This document shows, one piece after another, positions 16,973 to 25,256 of a DNA stretch of 64,000 nucleotides. Position numbers and translations under genes: made by a program. Origin of the DNA: Telluria antibiotica. Lineage in GTDB: Bacteria > Pseudomonadota > Gammaproteobacteria > Burkholderiales > Burkholderiaceae_D. Positions within the stretch are counted from its first letter, which is position 1; every line of letters starts with the position of its first letter. The notes beneath the pieces were generated by a model. The model saw only the letters and a list, made by a program, of their open reading frames with translations, made no database searches and was not told the origin of the DNA. The stretch is taken from NCBI RefSeq assembly GCF_011682055.1, contig NZ_JAAQOM010000025.1:26709-90708 (forward strand), in the 5' to 3' direction.

Positions 16973-17095
16973 GCTGTCTCCGATTGTTTGTCGTCGTGGG
17001 ATTGACCCGAATCAGATTAGTTGAGGTAGACCGATGTGCAAGCGCAAAACAGTGTGCGCAACCGATCAGGCAGCTGTGCAAAAACGCGCCATCGT

Positions 17096-17143
17096 GCGTC
17101 ATCAATCGGTCATGCAGCAGTCATCGCGCAGTCATGTCATAAA
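17096..17143 (+). promoter_or_regulatory. Pho-box array and promoter of the TBDR/GDPD operon
   Basis: Four 7-mers at exact 11-bp spacing: GCGTCAT (17096), CGGTCAT (17107), CAGTCAT (17118) and CAGTCAT (17129). The PhoB consensus is CTGTCAT repeated every 11 bp. CATAAA at 17138-17143 is a plausible -10, ~40 bp before the receptor ATG. The operon product (phosphodiester uptake and hydrolysis) fits phosphate-starvation control. Confidence 0.7.
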
Positions 17144-17184
17144 GTTAATCTGCCGACCACTTCAACCTTCCGGCAGCTCGACTG

Positions 17185-19599
17185 ATGACCCCGACCCGTA
17201 CCGCCCGCCTTGCCCCCTCCCTGATCGCCATTGCCGCCGCCACGCTGTGCGCGTCGCTGGCCCACGCGGCCCCGGCCGAAGACACCCCTGCAACCGCACC
17301 GGCCGATGCCGCGGCCACAGCACCCGGCATTCAGGACACCACGCCCCCCGGCGCCATCGCCACCGTCGAGATCTCGACGCGCAAGACGCGCTCGTCGGTC
17401 GCCCTGTCCGGCGCGGAAATGCAGAAGGTGCTGCCCGGTGTGAATCCACTGAAGGCGTTGCAGACGCTGCCCGGTGTCAGCTTCCAGACGGCCGACCCGT
17501 GGGGCAACAACGAACAAAACCTGTCGCTGTTCATCCATGGCTTCAACGGCCAGCAGCTGGGCTACACGATGGACGGCGTGCCGCTGGGCGACCAGCAATA
17601 CGGCAACTACAACGGCCTCGCGCCGCAGCGTGCGCTCACCAGCGAGAACGTGAAGAGCGTCGTGCTGGCGACGGGCGCGGGCGACCTCGGCACGCCATCG
17701 ACGAGCAACCTGGGTGGCACGATCGAGACGTATTCGCGCGATCCCTCCGCCAACCGCAATATCAACGTCCAGCAGACGCTGGGCAGCCACGGCACGACGC
17801 GCACCTTCGTCCGCTTCGATTCGGGCGACGTCGGCGGCGGCAACAGCGTTTACCTGTCCGGCCTGCACCACGAAGCGAAAGCGTGGGATTTCGATGGACG
17901 CCAGAGCAACGACCAGTTCAATGCGAAATTCGTGCACCAGGGCGATGCCGGCAAGCTGACGGTGTTCGTCGACTGGTCCGACAAGACGGAGCCGAACGAG
18001 GACTCCACCCTGCACAAGGCCGGCCTGGACTCGCCATACACGCGACCGTTCCTGTACCCGGACTTCGCCGCCGCCCTCGCCTACCTGGACAAGAACGGCG
18101 CGCCCCCGGCCTCCGTCGGCGCGAACTTCCGCAACTACTACAGCGACGCGCAGCGCACCGACAAGCTGGCGTACGCGAAGTACGAGGCCTACCTCGCCGA
18201 CAGCGTGACGTGGACGAACCAGTACTACTTCCACCACAACGACGGCGTTGGCGTCGTCGCGGGTCCGATCAACCAGGCCGGCCTGCCCGGGCTGTTCGCG
18301 GTCTACTTCCCGAACCAGGACCTGAAATCCGTGTTCGGCAATTCGGGCTATGCCACGCGCACGACGGAGTACAAGATCAACCGCCAGGGCTGGCTGTCGA
18401 ACGTGCGCTGGGATCTCGGCGCGCACCTCGTGCAGGGCGGTCTGTGGTTCGAGCACAACAACTCGGGCGCGTACCGCCGCTGGTACGCGCTCGACGTGAA
18501 CAACCCGAGCACGCCGTACCAACGCCCGAGCAATCCCCTGATCACGCAGTACGGCAGCGACATCGACAACAAGGTCGTGCAGCTTTACCTGCAGGACGAG
18601 TGGAAGGTGAGCCCGGACTTCGCCGTGCAGGGCGGCTTCAAATCGAGCCTGCAGTTCGCCGACGGCCGCTTCCCCGTGAACGAGCTGCCGGCCGCGATCA
18701 GCAGCACGGCGACGGGCGGTCTGCCCGAAGGGAAGATCGATACGAAAAAATGGTTCCTGCCGCAGATCGGCGCGCGCTGGGACGTGTCGTCGTCCGACCA
18801 GCTGTTCGCCAACATCCAGAAGAACATGCGGCAGTACGTGACGTATGGCGGCGGCGGGAATTCGCCATGGAGCCTGTCGTCGCAGGCCGCGTTCGATTAT
18901 TTCAAGGCGACCGCGAAGCCCGAGACGTCCGTCACCTATGAAGCGGGCCTGCGCGATTCGCGCAACCTCGACCTGGGCCCGCTCACCGCGTTCGACGGCC
19001 AGGTCGCGCTGTACCACGTGACCTTCCGCGACCGCCAGCTGGCCATCAGTTCGAATCCGATCATCACGTCGTTCGCGGGCGGCACGACGATCCTGTCGAA
19101 CGTCGGCACCGTCAAGACGGATGGCGCCGACCTCGCGGGCACGTTCCACTTCGGCCGCGCGTTCTCGTTCTACGACGGCATCTCGTACAACCGCTCGACC
19201 TACGAAGACAGCTATTTGTCCGGCACGACGGTCGTGCCGACGGCCGGCAAGACCGTGCCGAACACGCCGAAGTGGATGAACAAGTTCGTCGCCACCGCCA
19301 AGTTCGGCGGCCCGGCCGACGTCGAGGCGCAGCTGATGGGAGACTACGTCGGCAGGCGCTACGCCACTTACACGAACGACCTCGACGTACCGGGCTACTT
19401 CCTGATGGGCCTGACCGTCTCGGGTAAAGTGCCGCTGTCGGCCACGTTCGCGAAACACCTGCGCTGGTCGCTCAGCGTGACGAATCTGCTGAATCGCGCT
19501 GGCCCGCTGCAGCCGGTCGTGGGCCAGGCGAGCGGCAGTTACGCCACCTACCCGATCCCGCCCCGCATGGGCTTCTTCACCCTGAAGGCCGATATCTGA
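17185..19599 (+). CDS. TonB-dependent receptor, probably phosphate-ester uptake
   Basis: 804 aa. Signal peptide ~1-28 (LCASLAHA), a plug domain ~60-190 (EMQKVLPGVNPLKALQTLPG), then a 22-strand barrel-like region ending in an aromatic-terminated strand (MGFFTLKADI). TBDRs import large or scarce ligands across the outer membrane with TonB energy. The ligand is not readable from sequence. However, the gene is preceded by a Pho-box array and its stop overlaps the start of a glycerophosphodiesterase, so a phosphodiester or other organophosphate is the best inference. Confidence 0.88.
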   Translation: MTPTRTARLAPSLIAIAAATLCASLAHAAPAEDTPATAPADAAATAPGIQDTTPPGAIATVEISTRKTRSSVALSGAEMQKVLPGVNPLKALQTLPGVSFQTADPWGNNEQNLSLFIHGFNGQQLGYTMDGVPLGDQQYGNYNGLAPQRALTSENVKSVVLATGAGDLGTPSTSNLGGTIETYSRDPSANRNINVQQTLGSHGTTRTFVRFDSGDVGGGNSVYLSGLHHEAKAWDFDGRQSNDQFNAKFVHQGDAGKLTVFVDWSDKTEPNEDSTLHKAGLDSPYTRPFLYPDFAAALAYLDKNGAPPASVGANFRNYYSDAQRTDKLAYAKYEAYLADSVTWTNQYYFHHNDGVGVVAGPINQAGLPGLFAVYFPNQDLKSVFGNSGYATRTTEYKINRQGWLSNVRWDLGAHLVQGGLWFEHNNSGAYRRWYALDVNNPSTPYQRPSNPLITQYGSDIDNKVVQLYLQDEWKVSPDFAVQGGFKSSLQFADGRFPVNELPAAISSTATGGLPEGKIDTKKWFLPQIGARWDVSSSDQLFANIQKNMRQYVTYGGGGNSPWSLSSQAAFDYFKATAKPETSVTYEAGLRDSRNLDLGPLTAFDGQVALYHVTFRDRQLAISSNPIITSFAGGTTILSNVGTVKTDGADLAGTFHFGRAFSFYDGISYNRSTYEDSYLSGTTVVPTAGKTVPNTPKWMNKFVATAKFGGPADVEAQLMGDYVGRRYATYTNDLDVPGYFLMGLTVSGKVPLSATFAKHLRWSLSVTNLLNRAGPLQPVVGQASGSYATYPIPPRMGFFTLKADI

Positions 19600-20741
19600 T
19601 GACGCATACGATCTTCCCGCCGCGCCGCCGCTTCCTGCAAGCCTCCGCCGCCGGCGCCGCGCTGGCAGCGCTGCCGCGCCTCGCATCGGCGCAGGCCGCG
19701 CGCCTGGACCCGCGCGCGAAGCCGACCCTGTACGCGCACCGCGGTGCCAGCGCCCTGCGGCCCGAACACACGCTCGGCTCGTATGCGAAAGCGATCGAGG
19801 ACGGCGCCGACTTCGTCGAGCCGGACCTCGTCGCCACGAAGGACGGCGTCCTCGTCGCGCGCCACGAGAACGCGATCACGGAGACCACCGACGTCGCCAC
19901 GCGGCGCGAATTCGCAGCGCGCAAGACGCGCAAGACCATCGACGGGGAAGTGCACGACGGCTGGTTCGTCTCCGACTTCACGTTCGCGGAATTGAAGACG
20001 CTGCGTGCCGTCGAACGCCTGCCAAGGATGCGCGGCACCGCGTACGACGGCCAGTTCCAGGTCGTGAGCTTCGACGAGATCATCGACTTCGTCGCGGCGG
20101 AAGCGGCGGCGCGCGGGCGCACGATCGGCCTCATTCCGGAACTGAAGCACTCGACCTGGTTCGCGCAGCAAGGCCTGCCGCTGGAAGACCGCTTCATCGC
20201 GACGTTGAAGGCGCACGAGTACACGCGGCGCGCGCCCGTCGTCGTGCAGTCGTTCGAAGTGGCCAACCTGAAGGCGCTGCGCAAGGCGGGCCTGGGCAGG
20301 CCGGCCAACGTCACGCTGGCCCAGCTGGTCATCGCAGGCGGTGCATACGACATGGAGCAGCCGGCCGACGTCGTCGCGAGCGGCGGCCGGCTGACGTATG
20401 GCGAGATGGTCACCGCACGCGGCCTGCGCGACGTCGCCGCCTACGCCGACATCGTCGCGCCGAACACGCGCGCCGTGATCCCGCTCGGGAAGGACGAGCG
20501 GCTGGCCGCGCCGACGGCGCTCGTCGCGGACGCGCACAAGGCCGGGCTGCAAGTCGTCGTGTGGACCTTCCGTCCGGAGAACGCCTTCCTCGCGGCCGAC
20601 TTCCGCAACGACGCGGGACCGAACGCACGCAACGATGCGGGCTCTGTCGCGGAAATCCGGCGCTATCTCGAGACGGGCATCGACGGGCTGTTCTCGGACG
20701 ACTCGGCGCTGGCACGCATCGCGATCGACGGCCGCCCATAG
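19599..20741 (+). CDS. Periplasmic glycerophosphodiester phosphodiesterase (GlpQ-like)
   Basis: 380 aa. A Tat-type signal is present: PPRRRFLQASAAGAALAAL with the twin Arg, followed by an ASAQA-type cleavage region. The GDPD core begins YAHRGASALRPEHTLGSYA, then VEPDLVATKDGVLVARHEN, containing the conserved His-Arg, Glu-Pro-Asp and second His. It hydrolyses glycerophosphodiesters to glycerol-3-phosphate plus alcohol. Length fits GlpQ (~360). Translation is coupled to the receptor by a one-base stop/start overlap. Likely PhoB-regulated through the box upstream of the receptor. Confidence 0.92.
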   Translation: MTHTIFPPRRRFLQASAAGAALAALPRLASAQAARLDPRAKPTLYAHRGASALRPEHTLGSYAKAIEDGADFVEPDLVATKDGVLVARHENAITETTDVATRREFAARKTRKTIDGEVHDGWFVSDFTFAELKTLRAVERLPRMRGTAYDGQFQVVSFDEIIDFVAAEAAARGRTIGLIPELKHSTWFAQQGLPLEDRFIATLKAHEYTRRAPVVVQSFEVANLKALRKAGLGRPANVTLAQLVIAGGAYDMEQPADVVASGGRLTYGEMVTARGLRDVAAYADIVAPNTRAVIPLGKDERLAAPTALVADAHKAGLQVVVWTFRPENAFLAADFRNDAGPNARNDAGSVAEIRRYLETGIDGLFSDDSALARIAIDGRP

Positions 20742-20771
20742 CGGCCAGGGTGCGGCGTGTAAGATGTGCGC

Positions 20772-21404
20772 ATGACCTACCGCCTCGCGATGTTCGACTT
20801 CGACGGCACGCTCGCCGACTCGTTTCCGTTCTTCCTCAGCGTCTTCAACACCATCGCCGACCGCCACGCGTTCCGCCGTATCGACGTCGCGCGCGCCGGC
20901 GAGCTGCGCCACCTCGGCGTGCGCCAGATGATGGACCACGTCGGCCTGCCCGCGTGGAAGCTGCCGCTCGCGTCGAAGACGTTCATGGCGATGATGCAGG
21001 ACAGTGCCCACGATATCCCCCTGTTCGACGGCATCGCCGACGCGCTGCGGCATCTGCACGGTTGCGGCGTGCAGCTCGCCGTCGTGTCGTCGAACTCGGA
21101 ACATAACGTGCGCGCCGTGCTGGGACCGGAGCTGACGGCCCTCGTGGCGCGCTTCGACTGCGGCATGTCCGTCTTCGGCAAGGCGAGCCGCATCCGCGCC
21201 GTCCTGAAAGCCTGCGGCGCGGCGCCCGCGGAGGCGCTGTACGTCGGCGACCAGGCGACGGACGCCGAAGCGGCGCGCAAGGCCGGCGTCGCGTTCGGCG
21301 CCGTGCACTGGGGCTATGCGACCATCGAGGCCTTGCGCGCACACGCATGCGCGACGGAGTTCGTCACGCCGGTGGACCTGCGCCGGATTGCGCCGGCTGC
21401 GTAA
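20772..21404 (+). CDS. HAD-superfamily phosphatase
   Basis: 210 aa from ATG 20772; a GTG at 20766 is an alternative. The HAD motifs are complete: FDFDGTLADS (nucleophile Asp and acid Asp), VVSSNS (motif II Ser), Lys in GKASR (motif III) and YVGDQATDAEAA (motif IV). The cap is helical, as in phosphoglycolate-phosphatase-like proteins. The start is 30 bases behind the GDPD gene on the same strand, so it may release inorganic phosphate downstream of organophosphate uptake. Substrate unknown. Confidence 0.85.
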   Translation: MTYRLAMFDFDGTLADSFPFFLSVFNTIADRHAFRRIDVARAGELRHLGVRQMMDHVGLPAWKLPLASKTFMAMMQDSAHDIPLFDGIADALRHLHGCGVQLAVVSSNSEHNVRAVLGPELTALVARFDCGMSVFGKASRIRAVLKACGAAPAEALYVGDQATDAEAARKAGVAFGAVHWGYATIEALRAHACATEFVTPVDLRRIAPAA

Positions 21405-21438
21405 AGCCGGCACGCTGCGTACGTCGCGCGTGGGCACG

Positions 21439-21482
21439 GGGTGCCCACCCTACATTGACAGCATCACATAGGGTGGGCGCCC
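21439..21482. repeat. Imperfect inverted repeat (REP-like / terminator)
   Basis: GGGTGCCCACCCTA (21439-21452) and TAGGGTGGGCGCCC (21469-21482) pair with one mismatch around a 16-base loop. It lies in the gap after the HAD gene and could end the phosphate operon transcript or be an extragenic palindrome; similar CCACCCTAC words recur near 26990. Confidence 0.45.
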
Positions 21483-21534
21483 CGCGCCGACGCCGATGCA
21501 ACGTGAGCCCACGTGGTGCACCCGCGTTGCGGGA

Positions 21535-21588
21535 AAATACTTCGCATGCTAAACTTTCGCTTATCAACAGTGAACAACAAAAGTATTT
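21535..21588. promoter_or_regulatory. Spaced inverted repeat before marR
   Basis: AAATACTT (21535-21542) and AAGTATTT (21581-21588) are exact reverse complements 38 bp apart, in the AT-rich stretch ending 12 bp upstream of the MarR start. Candidate operator half-sites or promoter architecture for MarR autoregulation. Confidence 0.35.
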
Positions 21589-21600
21589 ACGCGAGACAAC

Positions 21601-22053
21601 ATGCGCCTTACCGACCAGACCCTGAGCAGTCTCACCGCCGCGCTGACCCACGCGTCGCGCGCCTACCGTGCCGCCGCCGACAAGGTCGCGTCCGACTTCG
21701 GCCTGTCGCAGGCGACGGGGCTGCCCGTGCTCGTCATCAGCCGCTTCGGCGACGCCGGCGTGCGCCCGGGCATCCTGGCCGAGACGTTGAGCCTGGAAGC
21801 GTCGTCGCTCGTGCGCATCGTCGACCACCTGATCGAATCGGGTCTCGTCGCGCGCCATGAAGACCCGCAGGACCGCCGCGCCAAGATCCTGCGCCTGACC
21901 GACGAAGGCCTCAAGACGGCCGCCCTGATGGACCAGGCGCTCACGCCGTTCCGCCGCAAGCTGTTCGGCGCGTTCGATCCGGCCGACGTCGAGGCGACCT
22001 TGCGCGTGCTGTCCGGCCTGCCCACGGCCATCGCGGCCGTCCAGGACGCATGA
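21601..22053 (+). CDS. MarR-family transcriptional regulator
   Basis: 150 aa. Winged helix-turn-helix core at ~45-110: LAETLSLEASSLVRIVDHLIESGLV is the recognition helix region, and HEDPQDRRAKILRLTDEG is the classic wing. MarR proteins repress efflux genes until an aromatic ligand binds. It is the first gene of the efflux operon and its stop overlaps the FUSC start (ATGA), so it almost certainly controls that operon and itself. Confidence 0.92.
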   Translation: MRLTDQTLSSLTAALTHASRAYRAAADKVASDFGLSQATGLPVLVISRFGDAGVRPGILAETLSLEASSLVRIVDHLIESGLVARHEDPQDRRAKILRLTDEGLKTAALMDQALTPFRRKLFGAFDPADVEATLRVLSGLPTAIAAVQDA

Positions 22054-24080
22054 ACACACCTACCCGGTCGGAGATCCTGTTCTCCGTCAAGTCATTCGCG
22101 GCAGCGATGCTCTCGGTCTATGTATCGATGCGCATCGGACTGCCGCGACCGTTCTGGGCGATGATGACCGCGTACATCTGCGCCGCGCCGTTCGCCGGAC
22201 CGACCCGCTCCAAGGGCCTGTACCGGGCGGGCGGCACCGTCCTCGGCGCGATCGCCGTCACGTTCGTCGTCCCACGCCTGATCAATTCCCCCGAGTTGCT
22301 GTCGCTGGCGCTCGCGTTGTGGATCGGCGGCTGTCTCTACGTGTCGCTGCTCGACCGCACGCCGCGCTCGTACATGTTGATGCTGGGCGGCTACACGGCC
22401 GGCCTCGTCGCCTTCCCCGCCGTCAACGAGCCGGGCGCCATCTTCGACATCGCGCTCGCGCGCGTCGAGGAAATCCTGCTCGGCATCACGTGCGCCACGC
22501 TCGTGCACAGCCTCGTGCTGCCGCAGCCGTTCGGCCCGATGCTGCTGGCGCGCCTCGACAACGCCGTGCGCGACGCCTACCACTGGATCCGCGATGCGCT
22601 GAACCCCGCCGGCGATGCGCGCTCCGCGTCCGACCGCCGCAAGCTCGCGGGCGACATCACGGAGATGCGCCTGATGACGACGCACCTGCCGTTCGACACG
22701 TCGCACCTGCGCTGGACTGAGCAGGCCGTCAACGCGCTGCAGGAACGCCTGGCCGCGTTCGTGCCGATCGTCTCCGGCATCGAAGACCGCCTGGCCGCGC
22801 TGCGCGACCTCGGCGCCGCGGACGTGTCCGCCCGCTGGGATGCGCTGCTGAAGGACGTCGTCGCCCTCGTCGAGACGCCGAAGACTGTCGCGATCGACAA
22901 CCAGGGCGCCGCTTTGCGCCAGCGCATCGAGGCGCTCGAACCGGCGGTCGACCGGGAACTCGACTGGACCGGGATGATCGAAGTAAACCTGGCCGCGCGC
23001 CTGCGCCGCCTGATCGAGATCTGCGTCGAGACGCGCACCTTGCGCCAACACATCGACGCCGGCGTGCACGGGAGCCTGCCCGATGCCGTGCGCCACCTGC
23101 CGGGCGTGCCCGTGAGCGCGCTCCACCAGGACCGTGGCATGGCGCTGCTGTCCGCCTTCGCGGCCGCGGTCGCGGTACTCGTGTGCTGCGCATTCTGGAT
23201 CGTGACCGGCTGGCCGTCCGGCGCCGCCGCCCCGATGATGACGGCCGTGCTGTGCTGCTTCTTCTCCACGCAGGACGATCCGGTGCCGTTCATCAAAACC
23301 TTCATGTGGTACTCGATCTATGCAATCCCGCTGTCGGCCCTGTATTTGCTGGGCATCCTGCCGGCCGTGCACAACTTCGAAACGTTCATCCTCGCGTGCG
23401 CCCCCGTCTTCCTCGTGCTGGGCGTGTTCCTGGCGCGCCCCTCGACGTTCGGACGCGCGATGCCCTTCCTGTTCGCCATCTGCGGCACCTTGGCCATGAT
23501 CGACACGCACAACGCCGACATGGTGTCGTTCGTGAACAGCACCTTGGCGCAGGTCGTCGGCTATGTCGTGGCCGCCGTCACGACGAGCGTGTTCCGTCGG
23601 GTCGGCGCCGGCTGGACTGCGCGTCGCCTGCTGAAAGCGGGCTGGCGCGAGCTGGCGCGCCTCGGCAGCGGCGAGCGCGTGCCGTCGCTGCCGGAATTCT
23701 CGGCGCGAATGGTCGACCGCGTCGGCATGCTGACGCCGCGCCTGGCGCTGGCCGGCAAAGACCAGGACCTGCAAGCCGTCGACGCGCTGCGCGACCTGCG
23801 CATCGGCTTGAACATGACCTTGCTGCAAAGCGTCCGCGCCCGGCTGGGCCGCGGCGACGCGGCCGTCAGCCCGCTGATGCGGCAGCTGTCGCGCCATTTC
23901 GCGTTGCGACCGGCGGTCGACGCCCACTGCGAACGCAGCCTGCTGGACACGCTCGACAACGCCCTGCGCGCCATCTGCGCCGGCGAGCGCGACGTCGCCC
24001 AGCGCGAGGCGTTGGCCGCGCTCACCGGCATGCGCCGCGACCTGTTTCCCAAGGCGGCGCCGTACGCGCCCGCACTCTGA
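22050..24080 (+). CDS. FUSC-family inner-membrane transporter (AaeB/fusaric acid resistance type)
   Basis: 676 aa. Two hydrophobic blocks (~10-170 and ~365-500), each of about five to six helices, flank a soluble helical domain (~175-355), and a cytoplasmic C-terminal domain follows. This is the FUSC/AaeB plan. The opening IGLPRPFWAMMTAYI motif is typical. With the HlyD-like and NodT proteins it would pump aromatic carboxylic acids such as hydroxybenzoate or fusaric acid out of the cell. Downstream genes follow within 1-12 bases. Confidence 0.9.
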   Translation: MNTPTRSEILFSVKSFAAAMLSVYVSMRIGLPRPFWAMMTAYICAAPFAGPTRSKGLYRAGGTVLGAIAVTFVVPRLINSPELLSLALALWIGGCLYVSLLDRTPRSYMLMLGGYTAGLVAFPAVNEPGAIFDIALARVEEILLGITCATLVHSLVLPQPFGPMLLARLDNAVRDAYHWIRDALNPAGDARSASDRRKLAGDITEMRLMTTHLPFDTSHLRWTEQAVNALQERLAAFVPIVSGIEDRLAALRDLGAADVSARWDALLKDVVALVETPKTVAIDNQGAALRQRIEALEPAVDRELDWTGMIEVNLAARLRRLIEICVETRTLRQHIDAGVHGSLPDAVRHLPGVPVSALHQDRGMALLSAFAAAVAVLVCCAFWIVTGWPSGAAAPMMTAVLCCFFSTQDDPVPFIKTFMWYSIYAIPLSALYLLGILPAVHNFETFILACAPVFLVLGVFLARPSTFGRAMPFLFAICGTLAMIDTHNADMVSFVNSTLAQVVGYVVAAVTTSVFRRVGAGWTARRLLKAGWRELARLGSGERVPSLPEFSARMVDRVGMLTPRLALAGKDQDLQAVDALRDLRIGLNMTLLQSVRARLGRGDAAVSPLMRQLSRHFALRPAVDAHCERSLLDTLDNALRAICAGERDVAQREALAALTGMRRDLFPKAAPYAPAL

Positions 24081-24091
24081 AAGGCAATCCG

Positions 24092-24298
24092 ATGATCGGC
24101 GAAGTCAGCATCTACGGCCTGTACGTGCCCCCGCTCCTGCTGCTCACCCTGGCGGCGCTGGTGGTATCGCGGCTCATCAACCTGGTCCTGGCGAAGACGG
24201 GCGTCTACCGCATCGTCTGGCACCCGGCCCTGTTCGATTTTTCCCTGTTCGTCATCGTGCTCGGCGCGCTGACGTATTACACACGCAACTGGTCTTGA
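24092..24298 (+). CDS. DUF1656 small membrane protein
   Basis: 68 aa, MIGEVSIYGLYVPPL onward. Two transmembrane helices (~10-30 and ~48-64) and the conserved WHPALFDFSLFV block identify DUF1656. This family nearly always sits between the FUSC permease and the HlyD-like adaptor in aromatic-acid efflux operons (compare AaeX). Precise role unknown; probably an accessory subunit. Confidence 0.88.
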   Translation: MIGEVSIYGLYVPPLLLLTLAALVVSRLINLVLAKTGVYRIVWHPALFDFSLFVIVLGALTYYTRNWS

Positions 24299-24299
24299 G

Positions 24300-25256
24300 A
24301 TGGCTATGAAAACTATTTTGTCGGCGATTGGCCGGGTAAGTCTCACGGCGGTGGTGACCGCGGGTGCGGCCTACGCGGGCTGGCAGCTTTGGCACCACTA
24401 CGAAGTCGAACCGTGGACGCGCGACGGCCGCGTGAAAGCGTACGTCGTGCAGGTGGCGCCCGACGTGACGGGCCAGGTGACGAAGGTCCACGTGCACGAC
24501 AACGAGCAGGTGAAGGCGGGCGAACCGCTGTTCGAGATCGACCGCGCCCGCTTCGAACTCGCGCTGCGCCAAGCGGAAGCCCAGGTGACGGCGGCCGAGG
24601 CAGCACTGGCCCAGGCGCAGCGTGAAAACAAGCGCAACACGCAGCTCGACGACCTCGTCTCGCAGGAAACGCGCGAACAGGGCCAGACGCGTACCGACCA
24701 GGCGCGCGCCGCGCTGGCGCAAGCGATCGTGAACCGCGACACGGCAAAGCTGAACCTCGAACGCACACGCGTCGTGTCGAGCGTGGACGGCATCGTGACG
24801 AACCTCGACCTGCGCGAAGGCGCATACGCCACGGCCGCGCATCCCGTGATGGCCGTCGTCGACAGCGGCTCGTTCTACGTCGAAGGCTATTTCGAAGAAA
24901 CGAAGCTGCCCGGCATCCAGCTCGGCGACGCCGTCGACGTTACCCTGATGGGCACGCGCCAGCCGATCCACGGCCACGTCGAGAGTGTCGCCGAAGGCAT
25001 CGCCGACCGCGACCGCAGCACGGGCGCCAACATGCTGCCGAACGTGAACCCGACCTTCAACTGGGTGCGCCTGGCCCAGCGCGTGCCCGTGCGCATCGCG
25101 CTCGACCCGGTGCCGGCCAACGTGCGGCTTGTGGCCGGGCAGACGGCGACCGTCAAGGTCTTGCCGGCCCATGCTGCGGCCGGCGCACCCGCCGCACCGG
25201 CGCGGGCCGCGACCGCATCCGACATCCGTCCCCACGCATCGACGCAACGATCATGA
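24300..25256 (+). CDS. HlyD-family periplasmic adaptor (AaeA-like)
   Basis: 318 aa. One N-terminal membrane anchor (~8-28), a biotinyl-lipoyl hairpin (WTRDGRVKAYVVQVAPDVTG, then EPLFEIDRARFE), an alpha-helical hairpin (~85-150) and a beta-barrel (VEGYFEETKLPGIQLG). It bridges the FUSC pump and the outer-membrane channel. The ATG lies one base after the DUF1656 stop; a second Met two codons later is possible. Confidence 0.9.
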   Translation: MAMKTILSAIGRVSLTAVVTAGAAYAGWQLWHHYEVEPWTRDGRVKAYVVQVAPDVTGQVTKVHVHDNEQVKAGEPLFEIDRARFELALRQAEAQVTAAEAALAQAQRENKRNTQLDDLVSQETREQGQTRTDQARAALAQAIVNRDTAKLNLERTRVVSSVDGIVTNLDLREGAYATAAHPVMAVVDSGSFYVEGYFEETKLPGIQLGDAVDVTLMGTRQPIHGHVESVAEGIADRDRSTGANMLPNVNPTFNWVRLAQRVPVRIALDPVPANVRLVAGQTATVKVLPAHAAAGAPAAPARAATASDIRPHASTQRS

